A stretch of 64,000 nt of DNA from positions 70,229,106 through 70,293,105 of the forward strand of contig NW_023601104.1 of assembly GCF_014898055.3 (NCBI RefSeq). Direction: 5' to 3'. Made by a program: the position numbers and the translations under genes. The notes beneath the pieces are model-generated. The model was not told the origin of the DNA. It was given only the letters and a program-made list of their open reading frames with translations, and did not search any database. Each line of letters begins with the position of its first letter. The stretch's first letter is position 1. The DNA is from Talpa occidentalis (taxonomy: Eukaryota > Chordata > Mammalia > Eulipotyphla > Talpidae). Below, piece after piece: positions 46,211-57,944 of this stretch.

Positions 46211-47598
46211 TTAAAAGTTACAAGAATCTGCTTAAGTTGCCATTATCTTAAGCCCTGGAAGAAGCAAGGTCCTTGCTTGTGGGACACCTAACATACCTTT
46301 TTATACCTCTTTCTGTTCCATCATAATGGTCTTATTTTAATCATTCACACTTTCAGAATTGTTTATATGTCGAGGTCTTTGCAACAGCTTCTTCCTTTGT
46401 CTGTGACTCTCATTTTCTCTAGTCACCTCTTATTTGTGGGAAGACTAACAAATAAGATGTCCTTATTAATAGTCTATTTATTTAGAATTTACTGTAGCAA
46501 TGGAATTAGTCACTATGTGTCTGCTACTCCTAAGCAGCCTGTTTGGCCACCATTTTGTTACCTGCAGTTCTGCATTCCTATACTGCTTCCTAATCAGTCA
46601 TAGCTAAAGCTTATAAGGTGCCTTTCAAATCAATCAAGAGCATAAAGCTTGATCACCTAGGGAAGGGTATGCATCGCATCCTCAGGTATGATGGGGAACA
46701 TCCGGGTGCTAAAGACTGATGCATAAACTTACTCCGGACTTATACATCACGGTGTATGATCGGCAATGAGGGGAAGGGCACAGGCAATGTATGACAAGGG
46801 ACTCAGTAGCTGATCAGTGGAAAGCCTTTTTGATAAGATTGAAACTGTGGCTGGGGATCTAGGGCTTGATCTCAATTACAGAACAAAGTCATCAAGCAGA
46901 TGAGAAGTGCTTGGAGGGCAGACTCACATACTATCAGACTCTGATACTATGGATGACAGAGCACACTTTCTAGTTTCACCCCTCCCTTTTCTTTTTGCCC
47001 TCCTTCCCCTCACAACTGATGCTTTTCACAACTGATTGTCAGTGTAGTGTTGTCAATGCAACAAGTCACCATCTCTCATACTTAGCAGAGATTTAAAGGC
47101 AGGCAATGCTGTGGGAGAGATTTATAGTGATAAAAAATGGAAAGCTTCAAGCATGAACTGGTCGATGTCATCAGAAGAAAGCTAATTGTGGGCTAATTAG
47201 CAGGAGGACATCTTATAAGATTGTTTGGGAAAGACAGTTGACTTACTCTGGTTGGTCCTGTGTTAGAGTATGGAGTAAAACATAGGCAAGTCATTGACTA
47301 AGTTCTGACTATACTGGGACTATTGCAGCAGAGGTTTAGCTTCCCAAGTTGGTTGTTGAAGAGATTGTGTGTAGCATTCTATTGTCATTTATTGTGTGGC
47401 TATTGGTTGGTTGTATATTCAGTCGTTGTCCCCATTTGTGTCGTTCACTAGACCCAATTCAGGAAATGCTACAGACTCAGACCTTTATTACTCAGGAATT
47501 GTTACGATATCTCCAGAGTTAATTGTATTAGAAGGTCAATTTTGTTGTTTTGCATTACCATGATGATCATCTAATTAGAGAGTAGCTGTATAGAACCA
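46211..47598. other. Unassigned non-coding sequence
   Basis: About 1.4 kb. The segment 46.6-46.8 kb holds more CpG than its surroundings ('GGTATGCATCGCATCC', 'ACTCCGGACTTATACATCAC') and could be part of an unrecognised repeat. No gene visible. Confidence 0.4.
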
Positions 47599-47599
47599 T

Positions 47600-47615
47600 T
47601 TAAAACCCCAAATAG
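47600..47615 (+). repeat. 5' TSD of second L1
   Basis: 'TTAAAACCCCAAATAG' is repeated exactly at 52909-52924. The implied bottom-strand nick is TTTT/AA, the L1 endonuclease consensus. Confidence 0.93.
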
Positions 47616-48001
47616 GTGTGCTCTCCTGACTTGCCATTTTAGAACAGGGATCTCTGTGTTTGGAGCCCACCTAGACTGTGTGGAACTGGGAAAGGGCTGT
47701 CCCCACAGCCAGAGGTGAGCTGCAGGCCCCCACAAGCCAGGCCATGGTTGGCAGAGAGTTTGAACCCAGAGGGGTATCCAGTGATTTGGAGCCCAGCGGG
47801 CAATCCAGCCACTGCCAGAACAATCTGTGGGACCTCAAGATCCACCTCTGGACTAAAACAAATACAGAAGGAAGAGATTTTCTGGGACAGCAACCATTAA
47901 CATATCCATAGTACCACTGCCCTGTTGGACTTCTGGCATAACAGCATTGGACATGATTGGACCACCAGTTTCCAACATCCCAGAAGGAGCACACCAAAGA
48001 G
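47616..48001 (+). other. Partial L1 5' UTR of a different type
   Basis: About 385 bp upstream of ORF1. After the shared anchor 'CCATTTTAGA.CAGGGA' it does not align by eye with the 5' UTR of the other L1. It has few CpGs ('GGAAAGGGCTGTCCCCACAG', 'CAGCGGGCAATCCAGCCACT'). Truncated at the 5' end by the insertion event. Confidence 0.75.
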
Positions 48002-49040
48002 ATGCTGGCCAGTACCAGCTACACAGTGTCCCAATGCATAGGACAAATTAGAAAACAAGCAGCAGGGAGAAGAAAAATTACAAGCAACCAAGCATGTCCC
48101 CAGGGAAAAGACACACCTCAAAAGACAATCAAACACCAGACTGCAACAACAGTGACTTAGAGGAACTTATGAATCTTCCTGATAGAGAATTTAAAGTCGC
48201 CATGATTAAGAAACTGAAAAAAGTCAAAAACGATATGGGAAAAATAATCAATGATATGAGAAAAATTAATCAAGGACCATAAGAATGAAATTGAGTCCCT
48301 AAAGAGGGAAGTGAAAGATATGCAGGAGATCATAGGATTAATGGAGGAGCTAAAGAACTCTGGGAAGAGCAATGAAAGCAGAATAGATGGAATGGAAGAG
48401 TGAATAAATACTCTCGAAGACACAGAAATAGAAAGAACAAAAACAGAAAGGGAAAGAGAAGTACAAAGAATGAAGAAAGAAGTAAAAAGAATGAAGACTT
48501 TGGCAACTATCTGACTCCATGAGGAAAGGAAATATAAGAGTTATAGGAATCCCAGAGGAGAGGAGAGAGACATAGAAACAGAGACAATATTCAAGGAAAT
48601 AATTGAAGAGAACGTCCCAAACATGAAGAAGGGGCTGAAAATAGACATACAAGAAGAAGAAAACCAAACTTCCTTGATGAGAGAAAAAATACAGCAAGAC
48701 ACATAATAATAAAGCTCCCAAGAATCCAAGACAAGGAAAAAATAATGAAGCTGATAAGAGGGAAAAAACAGATAACATACAAAGGAAAACCAATCAGGCT
48801 GATGTCAGACTTCTCTGAAGAAACACTACAGGCAAGGAGAGAGTGGAGGGACATAGTCAACAAATTCCAAGACAACAAATCCCAACCAAGAATACTCTAT
48901 CCCACAAAGCTCTCCTTCCTCTATGAAGAAAGAATAAGGACCTTCCCAGACAAACAGAAACTCTGGAATTTCATTAACTAAACCTCAACTCCAAAAAAAT
49001 ACTACAAGGAGTCCTAAAGCCAGAACCAACAGGGGAATGA
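48002..49040 (+). pseudogene. L1 ORF1, frameshifted
   Basis: Starts 'MLASTSYTVSQCIGQIRKQ' and ends at TGA 49038-49040. A first frameshift lies near 48105-48125; the next frame runs 'DLEELMNLPDREFKVAMIKK'. Further shifts and a TGA near 48402 follow. The C-terminal half is open at 48745-48981 ('ARREWRDIVNKFQDNKSQPR'). The coiled coil has a single copy of the segment that is duplicated in the other L1. Confidence 0.9.
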
Positions 49041-49106
49041 GTAAAAACAAAACAAGACCAAAAAAATATTAAAAAAAAAAAATAAAACCAGAGAAGGACA
49101 AACAAA

Positions 49107-52100
49107 ATGGCAAATACAGACACTAACATATCAATATTAACTCTAAATACAAATGGACTAAACTCTTCAATTAAAAGACACAGAGTTGCAGGCAGGATTA
49201 AGAAACAATACCTGACCTTTTGCTGTCTCCAGGAAACACATTTAACTACAGAAGATAAAATAGACTGAAAGTAAAAGGATGGAAAACAATCCTACAAGCA
49301 AATGGACCAAAAAAGAAGCAGAAACAGCTATGCCTATGTCAGATAAAACAGATTTCAAACTCAAAAAGGTAAAAAGAGACCCAGATAGTCACTACATTAT
49401 GATCAAGGGGACAATACTTCAAGAAGACATAACACTCATTAACATATACTCACCAAATGAAGGAACATCAAAATACATCAGACAACTATTATCATCTCTT
49501 AAAACAGACATCAGAGAAAATACATATGTAGTAGGAGACCTCAACACACCACTATCAACAATGGATAGATCAATGAGACAAAAAATAAGTAAGGACACTA
49601 AAGTTCTAAATAAGGATCTAGACCTCATGGGTTTAACTGACATCTATAGAACACTAAACCCAAAAAAAATCTGAGTACACATTTTTCTCAAGTGCACATG
49701 GATCATTCTCCAGGATTGATCACATAATGGGACACAAGACAAACATCAACAGATACACCAAGATTGAAATTATGCCAACCATCTTCTCTGACCATGAAGG
49801 CATCAAACTAAAAATAAACCATAGGCAAGGAACCCTCCTACCTCATGGAGGTTGAAACCCACACTACTGGAAGGCCACTGGACTGATGAGGAGATCAAAG
49901 AAGAAGTTAAAAAATACTCTGAGTTGAATGACAAGGAGGACACCAATTTCCTAAATGTATGGGATGCAGCAAAAGCAGTGATAAGAGAAAAATATATAGC
50001 AATACAGAATCACATCAAGAAACAAGAAAAAACTCGAAGAAACAACCTAATCACACATCTCAAAGAACTAGAAAAAGAACAACAAAAAACCCTAAAACTA
50101 GTAGAAGAAAGGAAATAATAAAAATCAAAGCAGAAATAAATGAAATAGAAACTCAAAAAACAATCCAAAAGATCAAAGAAACCGAAAGTTGGTTCTTCAA
50201 AAAAATAAATAAGACAAACCCCTAGCCAAGCTCACAAAGGGAAAACGGGAGAAAGCACATATAAATAGGATCTCAAATGAAAGAGGAGAAATCACAACAG
50301 ACATAGCAGAAATCAAAAGAAGGATCTGAAACTACTATGAACAGTTATATGCAAACAAATTCAACAATCTAGACAAGAGGGACAAATCCCTACAACTTTA
50401 CAGTCACCCAAAGCTAGATTAAAGAAGAAATAGAACACCTAAACAGACCAATTACAAGCAGTGACATTGAGATGGCAATCAAAACCTTCCCCCAAAACAA
50501 AAGCCCAGGACCTGATGGATTTACAAATGAATTCTACCCAACATCCAGAAACGAACTAGTGCCTATCCTTCATAAACTCTTTCAAAAAATTGAGAAGGAA
50601 GGGATAATACCAAACACCTTCTATGAAGCCAACATTGCACTAATACCAAAACCGAACAAGGACAACACAAAAAAAGAAAACTACAGGCCAATCTCTCTAA
50701 TGAACACTGATGCAAAAATCCTCAATAAAATTTTAGCTAACAGAATCCAACAATGTATCCATAAGATAATTCACCACAACCAAGTAGGATTTATTCCAGG
50801 GACACAAGGATGGTTCAACATCTGAAAATCAATCAATGTAATCCAACACATCAACAAAAAGAAATATAAAAACCATATGATAGTATCAAGAGAAAGACAT
50901 ACAAGGAATCCAAATAAGGAAGAAAGAAGTTAAACTATCACTATTTGCAGATGATATGACAATATACATAGAGAACCCCAAAGCTCCACAGAAAAACTAA
51001 TCAAACTAATCAATCAATGTAGTAAAGTAGCAGAATAAAAAATCAACACACAAAAATCAGTAGCCTTCCTATACACAAACAATAAATCTGAAGAAGAAAT
51101 CAGGAAAACCATCCCTTTTATTTGAAACAAAAAAAATCAAATACTTGGGAATAAACTTAACAAAAGAGGTAAAGGACCTGTACAAAGAAAACTATAAAAC
51201 ACTGTTAAAAGAAATAGAAATAGACACAAAGAATTGGAAAGACATACCCTGCTCATGGGTTGGAAGAATTACATTATCAAAATGGCCATCCTACCAAAAG
51301 CAATTTACAGATTCAATGCTATTCCAATAAAAATTTCAATGACATTCTTCAAAGAAATAGAACAAATATTGATGAAATTCATATGGAGCCACCAAAAACT
51401 CTGAATAGCCAAAGCTCTCCTGAAAAAAAAGAAGGGAATGGAGGTATCACACTCCCACACTCCTACTTCAGACTATACTACAAAGCCATAATAATCAAAA
51501 CTGCATGGTATTGGAACAAGAACAGACACACAGACCAATGGAACCAAATAGAAAATCCAGAAATAAACCCACAGATTTAGGGTCAATTAACTAATCTTTG
51601 ACAAAGGAGCAAAGAATATGCAATGGAACAAAGAAAGTTTGTTCAATAAATGTTGCTGGGAAAACTGGGTCACTACATGCAAAAGAATGAAGCTTGACTA
51701 CTACCTCACACCATGCACAAAAACTAACTCAAAATGGATTAAAGAACTAGACGTAAGACCTGAAACCATAAAATATGTAGCAGGAAATACAGGCAAAACA
51801 CTACATGATATACACCTCAGTAACATCTTTAAAGACACATCACCCAAAGCAATGATAGTGAAGAAAAAGATAAACAGCTGGGACTACATCAAATTAAAAA
51901 TCTTCTGTTCAGCAGAAGAGATAGTAACCAAAACAAAGAGACACCCCACAAATTGGGAGAAAATTTTTGCACACAACACTAATGATAAAGAAGTGATCAC
52001 AAAAATCTACAAAGAGCTGATGATATGTAACAAAAACAAAGTAAATAATCCAGTCAAAAAATGGGCAGAAGAGATAAAAAGAAACTCCAAAGAGGAAATG

Positions 52101-52673
52101 CAAATGGCCAACAGGCATATGAAAAAAATGTTCAACATCACTTATAATCAGAGAAATGCAAATGAAAACTACAATGAGATGCCATCTTGCACCAGTGAGA
52201 ATGGCACATATTAAAAAACTAGCAACAACAAATGTTGGTGAGGGTGTGGAGAAAAAGGAACTCTCCTGCACTGCTGGTGGGAGCGCAAACTGGTCCAACC
52301 ACTATGGAGAGCTGTGTGGAGATTCCTCATCCTGCTAAAGATGGAGCTTCCATATGATCCAGCAATTCCACTCCTAGGTATTTACCCAAATGACACAGAA
52401 ACATTAATTCAAAAGGGCACCTGCACCCCTATGTTTATAGCAGCACTATTTACAATAGCTAAGCTGTGGATACAACCCAAGTGCCCAAAAATAGATGACT
52501 AGATCAAGAAGATATGGTACATATACACAATGAAATATTACTCAGCAATCAAAAAAGTTAAATTCATACAATTTGTAGCAACATGGATGGAGCTGGAAGG
52601 GATCATGCTCAGCAAAATAAGCCAGAAAGAAAAAGGAAAATACCAGATGGCCTCACTCATAGCAGGAATTTAG
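49107..52673 (+). pseudogene. L1 ORF2, broken and internally deleted
   Basis: Begins at ATG 49107 ('ATGGCAAATACAGACACTAA') and ends TAG 52671-52673. Endonuclease pieces are visible in 49279-49674 ('GDLNTPLS'). The RT 5' part lies at 50472-50825 ('[14 protein letters not shown]') and stops at TGA where the other L1 has CGA, a typical CpG decay. A 248-bp deletion at about 50887-50890 removes the region with RT motifs A and B; 'FADD' survives just after it (50946-50957). C-terminal pieces lie at 51618-52214 and 52314-52502. No working enzyme is possible. Confidence 0.92.
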
Positions 52674-52908
52674 AAAACCTAAATAAGGAACCAGGGAGAA
52701 GGCTAATTACGATAAAGTAAAACTCAAAATCAACAAGCAACTATAAACCAGAGACACACTACTGTTGGGGGGGGAGAGTAGGATCAAAACGTGGTGGGGG
52801 GGGAATTGTATGGGGACTATAACCAAGACGAAAATGCACACATAGTGCAAAAATGAAAAATGATATAAAAATATATAAAATTAAAAAAATAATAATAAAT
52901 TTAAAAAA
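52674..52908 (+). other. L1 3' UTR and AT-rich tail
   Basis: Two G runs (about 52766-52774 and 52795-52803) and 'TTGTATGGGGACTATAA' as in the other copies. It then carries about 50 bp not seen in them ('CCAAGACGAAAATGCACACA') before an A/T-rich tail. Confidence 0.8.
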
Positions 52909-52924
52909 TTAAAACCCCAAATAG

Positions 52925-54190
52925 AATGCACAGTATGAGCATCATGACCACCATTATAGAAACTAGATGCCTTTAGATGGTTGAGAATTAGGAACTCGAA
53001 TTTCCCGATACAGGTCAAAAAAAAAAAAAAAATCAGGTAGGGCATCAGGTCCAGCTTTAGCCAAGTAGTGTTTTCCTTAAGGTGATATATGGGTTGTGCT
53101 TTCTTGTCTAGTTCAGTGATTCAAGTAGAGTGAGATATGTATGCAGTTGGATAGATGCCATCATTACTAACCAAGAATAAATCTAGAGCATTCTGACTGT
53201 CCATCACTACTTATACCTGCAAACTAGAGAAGGAGAGGTATCAACAATAAATTCTGTCAGTTAGTGATAAGTTTCCTAGAGAATGTTTCTTCTTTAAAAT
53301 GGTTCCTACTCTTGGTTACACTGCTGTAATTGTTTGCATAAATTGTGAATCAGTATGTCCCCTAGGTGAGTATCTGAATAAACAAAGCTGTTCCTATTTT
53401 GGAGTTTGTGTCTGAGTTTGGAATTTCCAGCCCTGGTGATTTATAGATTCAGACAAGTGTACAGACAAATCTTAGAATAGCTTTCCTAAAGTACATGAAG
53501 TGTTAGTGTGGGACAAACAGGGTCAGGCATTCTACCCATAAGGGATTTAGTACCTGATAGTTCTGTGAAAACCAGGAAAAATAGCAATTGTTCACAGCAT
53601 GAGGTCTGTCTAGGTGGGTTACACATTTGAGTCTCTCCTTCCCTTGTGGCAAGTAGTTGGCTTATTGCCCTGTAAAAGTTATTGAATTCAAATTAGAATT
53701 ACCTGTGGTGTGATCAATAGATTGTAATAATTGATTTTTCTCTCAGAGTGATGTTAGGAAAATCACAAATTAATAATTTAAGGCCTTTTGCCCATATAGG
53801 CACAAGCAGAAAATACTATCTGTTATAATTCCCTATGGCTTCATTTGATGAAACTGAAATTACTCAGAGGTTTTTATAATTAGAGTCTGGTGATAAATGA
53901 CATAACCAGCAGTTTGTCAGTTGGCAGTGGCTACTGTTTGCAACAATCTGAGAAAGGCATTACAGTGATTATGTTTCAACTTAACTTTTGTCATAAAGGG
54001 AAAGAAAAGTGGTCATAAAAAGAGACCTATTAAATGAGAAGAACAATTATAAGCAAACAGATGGAAAGCAAAGCAGGAATTCAGTATGCTATCTTGGGCA
54101 GAAGCAATCCACTATCAGAGGTGCTGTTTTCAAAAATCACTTCCCCAAACCATATTCTTTCTTAAGAATTCGGAGAATCCTGAGTTTCAA
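52925..54190. other. Unassigned non-coding sequence
   Basis: An A run near 53018-53032. No recognisable gene or repeat. Confidence 0.45.
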
Positions 54191-55090
54191 CACTCTATTG
54201 GCGTGTCCTTTCAATGTGTGGCATTATGGATTGTCTCTTCAATTTGAATTCCAGGATTGCCTCTGAAATTTCGCTGTTATATTGGTTGTCAACAGTATTT
54301 TCAAAAAGGTTCAAGAACAGTTTTTCTCTGATGTCTCTCCAAGTAGGTGGAATCTGCTTCAAGACCACATAGAGGTGGTTTAGGAAGATGTGGGAGGTTA
54401 GCCTAAATCTATTGTTGATTGGAATGGGAAAGTGCATGAGTCTTTTATAATTTTTTGCCATGTTTGCATGTAGTAGGGAAGAATGTAGCACTGCAGGTTA
54501 ATTTACTAAACATAAGACCTAAAATTTCACATACTCCCTTTTACATCTTTGAGCCTAACAGAACTTCAAATGCTTGGCTGTGAGCTCTCCAGCTCCTGTC
54601 GGGTATGCCCCTTCATATAGCAGAAACGCTCTCTACCCAGCAAGTTCTCTAAAAAATGCCAGATGAGCTCTACCCCATTCAGTTCTCCACTGGAGTTTCA
54701 CCTCCCTTGATGTCTTGTGAAATTATTCAGATATGCTAATCGCCTCCTCCTGCAGGAACCAAGGGTCACCTAACCCTCTTTCCACAGCGAAGCTTGCCTC
54801 CCACAGCCTCTGCTGATTTACTTAATTCCCAAGTACAGTCCCCATGTGGCCCTGCATGGGATGAGATACCTTCCTTCTCCAGGTTGTGCTTACACCTGAC
54901 TAATGAACTGCTGCAAATCCCATCTGTTTGGTCCAAATGTTATGTGTTCAGCCACCTCATACTACTGAGGGATGAGGATTCCTGCAGAACATATGGGCCA
55001 TCCAAATACCAATTTGTTGGAAGGTTACTGTGTATCTCTAGGGGCCATTTTGGTGTAGGGATAAAGGAGCTTCCTGAGAAATTACCAGTT
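54191..55090. other. Unassigned; possibly 3' part of the retroviral relic
   Basis: A 98-codon minus-strand frame (54195-54491, containing 'PTWRDIREKLFLNLFENTVD') and pyrimidine-rich sequence near 54.6-54.9 kb lie downstream, on the minus strand, of the integrase remnant. I cannot tie either to a named viral gene or LTR. Confidence 0.25.
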
Positions 55091-55094
55091 CTAA

Positions 55095-55690
55095 TCTAAG
55101 GATCCCTTTGTTTCTTTTCAGCCTTTCCAGAAGACTGCAGTTGATAATAAGGGTAGCATAGTTTTTGAGTAAGGGTAAAATAATATTAGAGTTCCTTTAT
55201 AGTAGTTCCTGTAAAGTATGAGCCTCAGTCACTTCCTATAAAAGTTGATATCCCCAGTTTGGAAACACAAAAAAAAGGGCATACTTTTTTTTTGACTAAA
55301 GGTTGGAGTTCTTGAGCAAGAAAAGACAAAAAATAATTGAAAAATATTTAGATACAGTATTTGAATAAAATCAGGTGAAGATGTTGAAAGGGCCCTTGCA
55401 GCTTGGGTTCTTGACAGTATCTTTAGGATTAGATTATAATGTCGGCCATGCTACATTACCTGACAAATATCCTCACCTGGATTTATGAAGTTTTGCAAGC
55501 CATGTTGACTTAAGATGGTAACCAATTTTTTCTGTACTGTGATGAGTAGTTTCATGAAGACATACCCATTTTGGAATATTAGGTACCAGGTAGTGGCCAC
55601 CTTGAGTAAGCCATAAGTCATCCAAGTGAAAGCAACATTTTGAGTACAAGTGTTCCTTTGAGTACAGGAACACTTCGTTCTGTTGTGCAT
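55095..55690 (-). pseudogene. Endogenous retrovirus pol remnant (integrase)
   Basis: On the minus strand, the frame 55673-55473 contains 'LVPNIPKW..LHETTHHSTEK', the pattern of the His-His part of the retroviral integrase zinc-binding domain (H-x3-H). About 460 bases downstream, near 55115-55165, the minus strand reads 'QSSGKAEK', matching the conserved C-terminal core motif of gammaretrovirus-like integrases (P-Q-S-S-G-K-V-E). The spacing fits one integrase gene. Frames shift between the motifs and stops are present, so it is an inactive fossil. Family is undetermined. Confidence 0.55.
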
Positions 55691-55696
55691 GCTTAA

Positions 55697-55906
55697 TTGT
55701 GCTTCTCAGACAGTATACTTTTTACAAATTGAAGGTTTGTGGCCAGCCCAAGTCACAGTTATACTGGCACCATGTTCCCAATATCTGAGATGATGCTTAG
55801 CATTCTTTAGCAATAAGGTATTTTTAATTAAGGTGTTTGTGTTGACCATACCTTAGTTAATACCATAGTCTATACCACACCATACCAGAGTGAGGTATGG
55901 TGTCTA
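55697..55906 (+). mobile_element. Tigger1-like DNA-transposon fossil
   Basis: 'TTTTTACAAATTGAAGGTTT' followed by 'GTGGCCAGCCC' is the Tigger1 5' region. 'GCATTCTTTAGCAATAAGGT' and 'ATTTTTAATTAAGGTGTTTG' are its 3' region, so the interior with the transposase gene is missing. The end 'GTGAGGTATGG' approximates the terminal repeat. It lies between pieces of the antisense retroviral relic. Confidence 0.75.
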
Positions 55907-56520
55907 CATATTTATTTTGAATATGCATCTGATATAACAGAGTGGACCAAAATATCCAAAGCAAGCACAACTTGATTATAAATGGAGAAGCCCTCTGGAG
56001 CTCTAGAAACAATCTCTCTTTGATGTGTATTTAATATTACAGTTTCATTTGAAAAGTGTCTGTCCCTATTAATTTTGCCAGGTGTGGAATCACAAAACAG
56101 AAAAGAATGTTTTTCAATCATGGTCACAAGGGTTAGAATTAAGATTTGAGAAAAGTGAAAATCTGGGTTATTTGAAATACCCATTACCTGTTTGCTATAT
56201 TTACTCCTAGGAAGAATTTGAGCAAAGGTGTCAGGGGTAGAATAGCACTTGTATATATAGTAGGACTTGGTAAGGTTGACCACCTATTTTCATAGTTAAT
56301 TCACTTTGAGTGTTTAAGGGTTAGGTTGAACCCATTGAATGTGTCCTTTTCTACTTTGGAGAACCCTCGCTGATCTAAATAGAAGGATTTTAATTTGTTT
56401 TGTTTTGGTTTTTCTTTTGTTAAATGGAGCAGTCTCTTTTTTTCAGTGTGCCATTTGTCTACAGTATCTACAAGTGTCCTTTTCAATAGATGGTTTTGGA
56501 ATTGAGCCACTTAGCTGTTT
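55907..56520 (-). other. Open minus-strand frames, possibly more of the relic
   Basis: Two minus-strand frames of 123 (55912-56283) and 69 codons (56301-56510) lie upstream, on the minus strand, of the integrase remnant. I see no RT or RNase H motif in them, so a link to the retroviral relic rests on position and strand only. Confidence 0.25.
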
Positions 56521-56955
56521 AATCTGCAAGGCCATCAGGTTAGTTTAGGTGCTCTATTGTTTTTGTCCTAAAGCCTTTTCAGAATGTCCTGCCAGGTGTT
56601 ATGAAGCACTATGCTGAGTATAATATAAATGAGCAAATACAGAATGAACAAACATCCTCTCTTTTCAGGACTCTAACATCTAAATGATGCCTTCAAAGGT
56701 CTAATTTGGGTTCAAATTTCTTTATATATTTTTTTAATTCAAGAAAATGCAGAATGAATACCTAGATTTGGCCTTTCATCAAGTTAGAATAGACTTAAAA
56801 GGTGGGCAGACCCAATGATTAGGAAACAAGCCATACAGTTAATATAAATTAAACATGTACTTCCTTTAAAACTCCCTTAGGATCCTAACCTGTGCACACA
56901 CAGACATACCAGTATTCTATATTTCTTATAAAAGCATCTCATGCCTTGCACCTTC

Positions 56956-56963
56956 CTTTATTT
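56956..56963 (+). repeat. 8-bp TSD of hAT element
   Basis: 'CTTTATTT' here and at 57289-57296 directly brackets the MER5A-like element. Eight bases is the hAT-superfamily TSD length. Confidence 0.85.
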
Positions 56964-57288
56964 CAGTGGGTCATATCAGAGGTGATTGTGCTCCCCAGAG
57001 AACATTTGGCAATTTCTGGAGATATTTTGGTTATTGCAAGTAAATTTTCAATGCCTATTTGGTGTCTATAACATAATGCCAAATCCTGATAATGGGTTTA
57101 TATCTTCAGTGCTGTAGGTAAGGTGATTTGCATTTAAAAAATATTTATTATTGAGATTTTGCATCAACTCCAGAAACAAAACATCTACTGACATCTGGGA
57201 GGTTGAGGTCAGGAATTCTGTAATACACAGGACACTTCCAAAGAAAGAAAAATTATCTAACCCAAAATGCTGAGGGTGAAAAACTCTG
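56964..57288 (+). mobile_element. MER5A-like hAT element with unusual interior
   Basis: The left end (56964-57040: 'CAGTGGGTCATATCAGAGGT', 'GAACATTTGGCAATTTCTGG') and right end (57188-57288: 'CTGACATCTGGGAGGTTGAG', 'ACACAGGACACTTCC', 'TGAGGGTGAAAAACTCTG') match the two halves of MER5A. Between them lies about 147 bp not in the MER5A I know. The intact 8-bp TSD shows the two ends belong to one insertion. Confidence 0.8.
57045..57186 (+). repeat. Interior repeat, copy A
   Basis: 'TTTTCAATGCCTATTTGG', 'GGGTTTATATCTTCAG', 'GTAAGGTGATTTGCATTTAA', 'GATTTTGCATCAACTCCAGA' recur in the same order, diverged, at 57945-58093. Possibly an unrecognised dispersed repeat or an extended MER5-type interior. 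Confidence 0.55.
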
Positions 57289-57944
57289 CTTTATTTAGGA
57301 GAAGTGATGGAATTCTGAAAGCAAATCCCTGAGCCACCCATTTACTGACCACTGACCAATGTTGAAAGGATAGCTTGTGAATTATTTTAGTCTCATGAGT
57401 AGGTTAGGTAGAAGCTGGTTTGGTTGGGTCAGAGGCATAGGGGGTGGTAAGGTATCAAGATGGAGTTGACTTCAGCGCTAATTTATTAACAGAGATTTAA
57501 TTCTTTGAAATAGGAAAGAGTTACTCCTTAAGAACCAGGTTACCATGGTAGCACTTGGCTTCAATCACTCCTGATTAATTTCCAGCAATTAGAATAAATG
57601 GTGAGCCTAAAAATCTCTTGTCAAGATTGAGAGAAACAGTAGCAAGTGAGTCATTCTAAGAACAGTGTCTACACATTTTAAGAGTTGGAGCTGATTATGA
57701 TTCCATTCCTGGCTCAGAAATGGCAATACTATTGTTGTACCCAGAGATAGTCCCTTTTTGTTATGCTGATGATAAAATGATTACTGTTGGTAATTCTAGA
57801 CTGTTTATGGAATTTCAGAAGGTTGAGCTGAAATTGACTTAGAATTGCATCAAGAGTGCTAGGGACTGTCTTTTCTTTTTCTTTCTATAAGTGTGTTCTT
57901 CATGTTTATTTTAAACCATGGAAGGAATAGTAAATATTCATGCT

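Larger units (their letters stand above)
47616..52908 (+). mobile_element. Second large L1, 5'-truncated, with internal deletion
   Basis: Sense L1 with partial 5' UTR (47616-48001), ORF1 (48002-49040), ORF2 (49107-52673) and 3' UTR/tail to 52908. Perfect TSDs. It is closely similar to the full-length L1 at 29.6 kb through both ORFs but shares only a short anchor of 5' UTR ('TTGCCATTTTAGAACAGGGA'). ORFs are broken by many indels, stops and a 248-bp deletion. It looks older than the first L1 because more positions are lost. An inactive copy. Confidence 0.94.

Noticed and set aside
48350..48878. Minus frames of 95-147 codons with hydrophobic composition
   Set aside because: Antisense of L1 ORF1 in the second element; the F/S/L richness comes from complementing a Lys/Glu-rich coding strand.
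55648..55675. Hairpin with 10-bp arms (AAGTGTTCCT / AGGAACACTT)
   Set aside because: A single short hairpin in a decayed retroviral relic. No conserved loop, flanks or repeat copies to suggest a microRNA or terminator.
55878..55902. 9-bp hairpin 'CACCATACC..GGTATGGTG' as a possible RNA structure
   Set aside because: It lies at the end of the Tigger1-like fossil, where terminal-repeat remnants are expected. Too short to support an RNA gene.
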